A DNA stretch of 64,000 bases from Nocardia alni. Its GTDB lineage: Bacteria; Actinomycetota; Actinomycetes; Mycobacteriales; Mycobacteriaceae. Positions 60,602 through 64,000 of the stretch are shown piece after piece. A program made the position numbers and the translations under genes. Location: positions 1 through 64,000 of the forward strand of contig NZ_JAGPOX010000033.1 of assembly GCF_019038435.1 (NCBI RefSeq), given 5' to 3'. A model generated the notes under the pieces. That model was not told the DNA's origin and did not search any database. It was given only the letters and a program-made list of their open reading frames with translations. Each line of letters opens with the position of its first letter. The first letter of the stretch is position 1.

Positions 60602-61561
60602 TTACAGCTCGAGTACGAGGCGGGACGCCTTCGCGCGGGACACGCAGATCATCATCGAGCTGTTCTCGTCCTTTTCTTCTTGCGTCAGAACGGAATCGCG
60701 ATGGTCGGCCACTCCGGCCAGCAACGCGGTCTCACAGGTCCCGCACATTCCTTCGGCACACGAGGAAAGAACGTCGATCCCGGCCTCGGCGACCGTCTCC
60801 AGAATCGACTTGCCGGGCGGCACGGTCAGCACGAGATCACTGAGTGCGAGCTCGACCTCGAATGCCTCGTCCGGATCGGAGCGGATTCCTTCGACCGGAG
60901 TGAACCGCTCGAATCGCAGTGCGCCCTGCGGCCATTGCGCCGCAGCGGTCTCGACGGCCTCGAGCAACGGCGTGGGGCCGCAGCAGTAGATCAGCGTTCC
61001 CTCGGCGGGTTCGCCGACCAGCGAGGCCAGGTCGATGAGACCCTGCTCATCCTGTGGGACGAGCGTGACGCGCTCGCCGTACCGGGCCCGGAGTTCGCGG
61101 GCGAACGCCATCGACACGGCGGTGCGACCGCCGTAGGTGAGCGTCCACGGCGTTCCGGTGCGGTCGGCCTCGGCGAGCATGCCGGTCAGGGGTGTGATGC
61201 CGATTCCGCCGGCGATGAACACGTACCGGTTGGCAAGAGCTAGTTCGAAATGGTTACGCGGCCCCCGCACGCGAACCGTGGCGCCCGGATGTAACTGCTC
61301 GAAGACGCGCCGGGATCCGCCTCGCCCCTCGGCTTCCAGGAGCACCCCGATCCGCCATTCCGAGGCATCGGATACCGGTCCCACCAGCGAATACTGCCGA
61401 ACCAGGTCGTCGTCGAGCACGAGGTCGACATGCGCCCCGGGTGTCCAGTCGGGCAGCGGCGCGTTGTCGGGGCGCCGCAACCGGAGCCCGATGACGTTCT
61501 CGGCGAGTTCCTCGCGTCCGGCCACCTGCAATTCCAGCTCGACGTCGGTCTGCTCGCTCAT
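60602..61561 (-). CDS. PDR-type reductase with FMN, NAD and 2Fe-2S domains
   Basis: A 319-residue reductase. 'VRQYSLVG' (R-x-Y-S, FMN), 'AGGIGITPLTGM' and 'YCCGPTPLL' (NAD), then 2Fe-2S 'CAEGMCGTCETALLAG...C'. The order is that of phthalate dioxygenase reductase and of the reductase half of self-sufficient CYP116B enzymes. Placed directly before the P450 gene and with no Rieske oxygenase nearby, it should feed the P450. Confidence 0.9.
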   Translation of the reverse strand: MSEQTDVELELQVAGREELAENVIGLRLRRPDNAPLPDWTPGAHVDLVLDDDLVRQYSLVGPVSDASEWRIGVLLEAEGRGGSRRVFEQLHPGATVRVRGPRNHFELALANRYVFIAGGIGITPLTGMLAEADRTGTPWTLTYGGRTAVSMAFARELRARYGERVTLVPQDEQGLIDLASLVGEPAEGTLIYCCGPTPLLEAVETAAAQWPQGALRFERFTPVEGIRSDPDEAFEVELALSDLVLTVPPGKSILETVAEAGIDVLSSCAEGMCGTCETALLAGVADHRDSVLTQEEKDENSSMMICVSRAKASRLVLEL

Positions 61562-61618
61562 ACCTCCAGCCTTTCTCTCATGGTTTTGCCTGCCATCGGC
61601 AAATCCGTAACCGATCTC

Positions 61619-62365
61619 TCAACGGACCATGGCCAAGCCGCCATTGACGGAAATGAGCTGCCCGGTGATGAATCGCGCGCCGGACCCAGCCATGAACACC
61701 ATCACCGGGCCGAGATCCTCGTCGACATCGCCCAATTCGCCCCCCAGCGGCACGGTGGAATACACGCTGCGACCGTCCGCTCCGCCCGCGTCCGTCATCG
61801 GCGTTTTCATCGCGGGGACAATGCAATTGGCCCGGATACCGTATTTGCCCCACTCGCCCGCGATGGCGCGAGTCCAGGACATCACCGCGCCTTTCGACGC
61901 GGCATATGCCGCGATACCGGGCATCGCGATCAAGCCCCCGTCGGAACCGATATTCAGGATCGTGCCACCGGATTCGCGGAGGTACTCGAAGGCCGCCTGG
62001 TTGGTGTGGATCGTCCCGAACACATTCACCCCGAACACGGCGTCGAGATCTTCGTCGGTGAACTCCTCGGGACGCTTGCGCCGTTGAATTCCGGCCACGG
62101 TCGTCAGCACATCGAGCCCGCCGAGCCAGGAAATCGCGTCCGAAAAAGCGGATTCGACCTCGCTCCGTGAGGTGATGTCGCAGTGGTAGGCGCGGGCAGT
62201 CCCCGGACCGACCGCATCGGCCTTTTCCACGACCTCCTGGGCGAGGTCGTCCTTGATATCCAGCACGGCGACCCGGGCCCCCGCGGCAACGAATGCGCGC
62301 AGCGTTCCGGCGCCGATTCCATGGGCCGCGCCTGCGACGACGATCCTGGTTCCCTCAAGCTGCAT
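61619..62365 (-). CDS. Short-chain dehydrogenase/reductase
   Basis: A 248-residue SDR: 'IVVAGAAHGIGAGTLRAF', Asp in 'AVLDIKDD' (NAD preference), 'TTVAGIQR' where NNAG is altered to TVAG, Ser in 'NIGSDGG', 'YAASKGAVMSW' (Tyr-x-x-x-Lys). The altered NNAG suggests a divergent subfamily but the triad is intact. ATG 62365 lies inside the end of the broken NTF2-like gene (11-bp overlap), so it was translationally coupled to it. Confidence 0.87.
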   Translation of the reverse strand: MQLEGTRIVVAGAAHGIGAGTLRAFVAAGARVAVLDIKDDLAQEVVEKADAVGPGTARAYHCDITSRSEVESAFSDAISWLGGLDVLTTVAGIQRRKRPEEFTDEDLDAVFGVNVFGTIHTNQAAFEYLRESGGTILNIGSDGGLIAMPGIAAYAASKGAVMSWTRAIAGEWGKYGIRANCIVPAMKTPMTDAGGADGRSVYSTVPLGGELGDVDEDLGPVMVFMAGSGARFITGQLISVNGGLAMVR

Positions 62366-62691
62366 GGTTTTCCCCAAGGTGCTCACGACCACGGGCTTCC
62401 GTGGTTCCGGTCTCTCCGATGACTTGGTATTCCAGACGCGCCTGCTTCCAGCCCGCGTCCGTGCGCACCCACTGCTCCACGTAGTGGACGTAGCGGATAC
62501 CACTCGCGAATCGCGTCGATACCGACGATGACATCCTCGCCGGGACCGTAGCGGAACTCGCAGTCGGCGGTGAACACCGACAGCATTCCCTCGACGTCGA
62601 GGTAGTCCGAATAGCGGCAGTAGGCGGCCTTGGCCTCCATGATCGCGAGGCGATCCGCGGTCTGCCGCAGCAATGTTTCCATGGTTTCCAC
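62355..62691 (-). pseudogene. NTF2-like (SnoaL) protein, frameshifted
   Basis: From ATG 62691 the reverse strand encodes METMETLLRQTADRLAIMEAKAAYCRYSDYLDVEG..., an NTF2-like N-terminus, up to 'GPGEDVIVGIDAIREW' near 62505. The matching C-terminus 'GIRYVHYVEQWVRTDAGWKQARLEYQVIGET' continues in a different frame and ends at 62355, overlapping the SDR start as expected for an operon gene. In the first frame translation runs into unrelated sequence. Together the parts give about 115 residues against about 140 usual, so 20-30 residues and the frame were lost. It may instead be a sequencing error. Confidence 0.75.
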
Positions 62692-62853
62692 TGCTCTCCC
62701 GGATGTGCGAATTCAGCCGTACCACCGCAGAATATTGGCGCGCACACAGGAGAATCGAGGCTTTCCTCATCCCGGAAAGCTCGTGCCCGGCGCCGAATTC
62801 GCTGTCACGCTGGCTGCTGACGCAGCTCGGCTTATTCACCTCAGGAGGACAGG

Positions 62854-63891
62854 GTGTTACCGCCCGATGTTATGCATGCCTATCGGATCACCGACTGGGG
62901 CCGAGGCGAGTTCACGAATGTGCCGGTGCCCGAACCCGGCCCGGACGAGGTTCTGCTCGAAGTACGCTCGGCCGGTCTGTGCCGCACCGACCTGAATATC
63001 CTGTCCAGCGCGGGCGGATACTGGCCCGAGCCACCGTTCACCCTCGGCCACGAGATCGCCGGCGTCGTCGTGGCGCTGGGACCGGGCTCGCCTACGGTCC
63101 GAGTAGGTGATCCGGTGCTCGTGTCGGCGGTGTATTCCTGTGGGGCATGCGGCAGATGCCGGCGCGGACGCGATCACGAGTGCCAGCGCATGACGCATAT
63201 CGGCTACGGCGTCGGGCTCGACGGCGGACTGGCCCGGTACATGGTCGCCAAAGCCATCCATCTCGTCCCGCTCGGTGCGCTGGATCCGCGGCGCGCGGCC
63301 CCGCTGGGCGATGCGGCCGCCACGGCCTTCCACGCGGTGACGAGCGCGAAAGAATCGCTGTGGCCCGGCGCCACCGCGGCGGTGATCGGAATCGGCGGCC
63401 TCGGCGGATACGCGGTGCAGTTTCTCGAACAGCTCACCGGCGCATCGGTTCTCGCCGTCGACACCGTGCCCGACCGGCTGGAGCTGGCCCAGCGGTACGG
63501 CGCCGAAGACGTGCGGTTGTTCGGCGCGGACACGCCTGCGGCGCTCCGAGATTTCGGACAGGGCGCCATCGATGTGGTGTTCGATTTCGTCGGCAGCACC
63601 GCCACGGTGACCGCGGCGCTGGATGCCATCGGTGTGGGCGGGCGCATCATCGTGGCGGGCATCGGCGGCGCGGAGGTGTCACTCGGCTGGGAACGGATGC
63701 CGCGCAACTCCCGCTTCGAGAACACCCGGGGATACACCCGGGCCGACCTCGAGGACGTCGTCGCCCTCGCCGCGGCGGGCCGGATAGACCTTCCCCAGAC
63801 GCACTACTCGTTCAGCCGGGTGGAGAACGCACTCGATGATCTGCGCGCCGCGCGGGTGGCGGGCCGCGCGGTGGTATTGCCCGACGACTGA
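62854..63891 (+). CDS. Zinc-dependent alcohol dehydrogenase
   Basis: A 345-residue medium-chain dehydrogenase. Catalytic zinc: Cys in 'AGLCRTDLNIL', 'FTLGHEIAG' (His-Glu). Structural zinc: the four cysteines of 'YSCGACGRCRRGRDHEC'. Cofactor loop 'VIGIGGLGGYAVQFL' followed by Asp in 'AVDTVPDRL' favours NAD. GTG 62854 is preceded by AGGAGG; ATG 62872 is later. It is divergent from the P450 operon and probably oxidises an alcohol formed there. Confidence 0.9.
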   Translation: MLPPDVMHAYRITDWGRGEFTNVPVPEPGPDEVLLEVRSAGLCRTDLNILSSAGGYWPEPPFTLGHEIAGVVVALGPGSPTVRVGDPVLVSAVYSCGACGRCRRGRDHECQRMTHIGYGVGLDGGLARYMVAKAIHLVPLGALDPRRAAPLGDAAATAFHAVTSAKESLWPGATAAVIGIGGLGGYAVQFLEQLTGASVLAVDTVPDRLELAQRYGAEDVRLFGADTPAALRDFGQGAIDVVFDFVGSTATVTAALDAIGVGGRIIVAGIGGAEVSLGWERMPRNSRFENTRGYTRADLEDVVALAAAGRIDLPQTHYSFSRVENALDDLRAARVAGRAVVLPDD

Positions 63892-63906
63892 GGCCACCGT
63901 GCCCGC

Positions 63907-64000
63907 TCAGCCACGCGTGTAGACACTCTGCAGCTCGCGGCTCGCCGCGTAGAGCGCGTCTACGATCCGTTTCTCCCACTCGGAATCCCGGCCGCCCCGC
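63907..64000 (-). CDS. C-terminal end of an unknown protein, cut by the window edge
   Basis: On the minus strand the last codons before a TGA at 63907 read RGGRDSEWEKRIVDALYAASRELQSVYTRG. It is helical and open to the window edge. It converges on the alcohol dehydrogenase (15 bp between stops). Too short to assign. Confidence 0.5.
   Translation of the reverse strand, partial: RGGRDSEWEKRIVDALYAASRELQSVYTRG

Noticed and set aside
1..64000. CRISPR array, rRNA, tRNA, transposase or integrase
   Set aside because: I found no regularly spaced repeats, no rRNA or tRNA-like sequence and no mobile-element gene in any frame.

Overview
The window is high-GC DNA with frequent GTG and TTG starts and many short ATGA or TGATG stop/start overlaps. 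Its gene content (TetR, MmyB-type XRE, PadR and ECF42 regulators, two P450s, a SAM-independent redox-rich catabolic gene set, a DUF2867-type dehydrogenase, a membrane desaturase) points to a Nocardia- or Rhodococcus-like actinomycete chromosome. I see no rRNA, tRNA, transposase, integrase or CRISPR array. The window opens inside one gene and closes inside another.

Layout. 1-1930: end of a glutamate/polar amino acid ABC importer (binding protein tail and two permeases). 1986-5062: class II glutamine amidotransferase, HD-domain protein, LysR regulator, GNAT acetyltransferase. 5450-8730: a two-gene unit of an ATP-grasp ligase and a large unrecognised protein whose C-terminal half carries a papain-like Cys...His...Asn pattern. 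8740-13905: a 5'-truncated TetR remnant, then a tightly overlapped reverse-strand operon of NCS1 permease, isochorismatase-fold amidohydrolase, GntR regulator, amidase and a 64-residue AtzG-like protein, which reads as a ureide/carboxybiuret-type nitrogen scavenging unit. 14254-23230: mixed metabolic genes (unknown TPR-like protein, SDR with divergent XRE regulator, desaturase, racemase-fold protein lacking its cysteines, NTF2-like proteins, DUF2867 dehydrogenase, small membrane proteins). 23277-25830: alpha/beta hydrolase, AAA ATPase and DUF4276 protein on the reverse strand; the last two resemble ATPase/TOPRIM-like anti-phage pairs.

26111-30090: Rieske oxygenase and its reductase, divergent from a regulator that fuses a TetR domain to a MarR domain. 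30133-34244: a strongly structured, T-box-like leader followed by an ABC-2 exporter and a NarL-type two-component system. 34264-35727: DUF234-type ATPase/nuclease behind a near-perfect palindrome. 35869-40320: TetR regulator and a divergent SDR / saccharopine-dehydrogenase-like / acyl-CoA ligase operon with paired operator palindromes. 40327-42900: PadR, membrane protein and carotenoid oxygenase with a clear PadR-type inverted repeat. 43087-46190: P450 with 3Fe-4S ferredoxin, TetR, SMP-30-like hydrolase. 46342-47922: YCII/DGPF protein with ECF42 sigma factor. 48310-51942: complete OpuC-type glycine betaine/carnitine/choline importer, then an aldehyde dehydrogenase. 53921-55063: unrecognised protein with a 9-residue tandem repeat. 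55118-57171: SDR remnant and acyl-CoA ligase.

57260-63891 looks like one aromatic or terpenoid degradation region: SDR and divergent TetR, then a reverse operon of broken NTF2-like gene, SDR, phthalate-dioxygenase-reductase-type flavoprotein, CYP199-like P450 and EthD protein, with a divergent zinc alcohol dehydrogenase. The most unusual items are the ATP-grasp/papain-like pair, the TetR-MarR fusion, the Cys-rich tail on the NCS1 permease, the T-box-like leader before an exporter, and the ATPase/DUF4276 pair.
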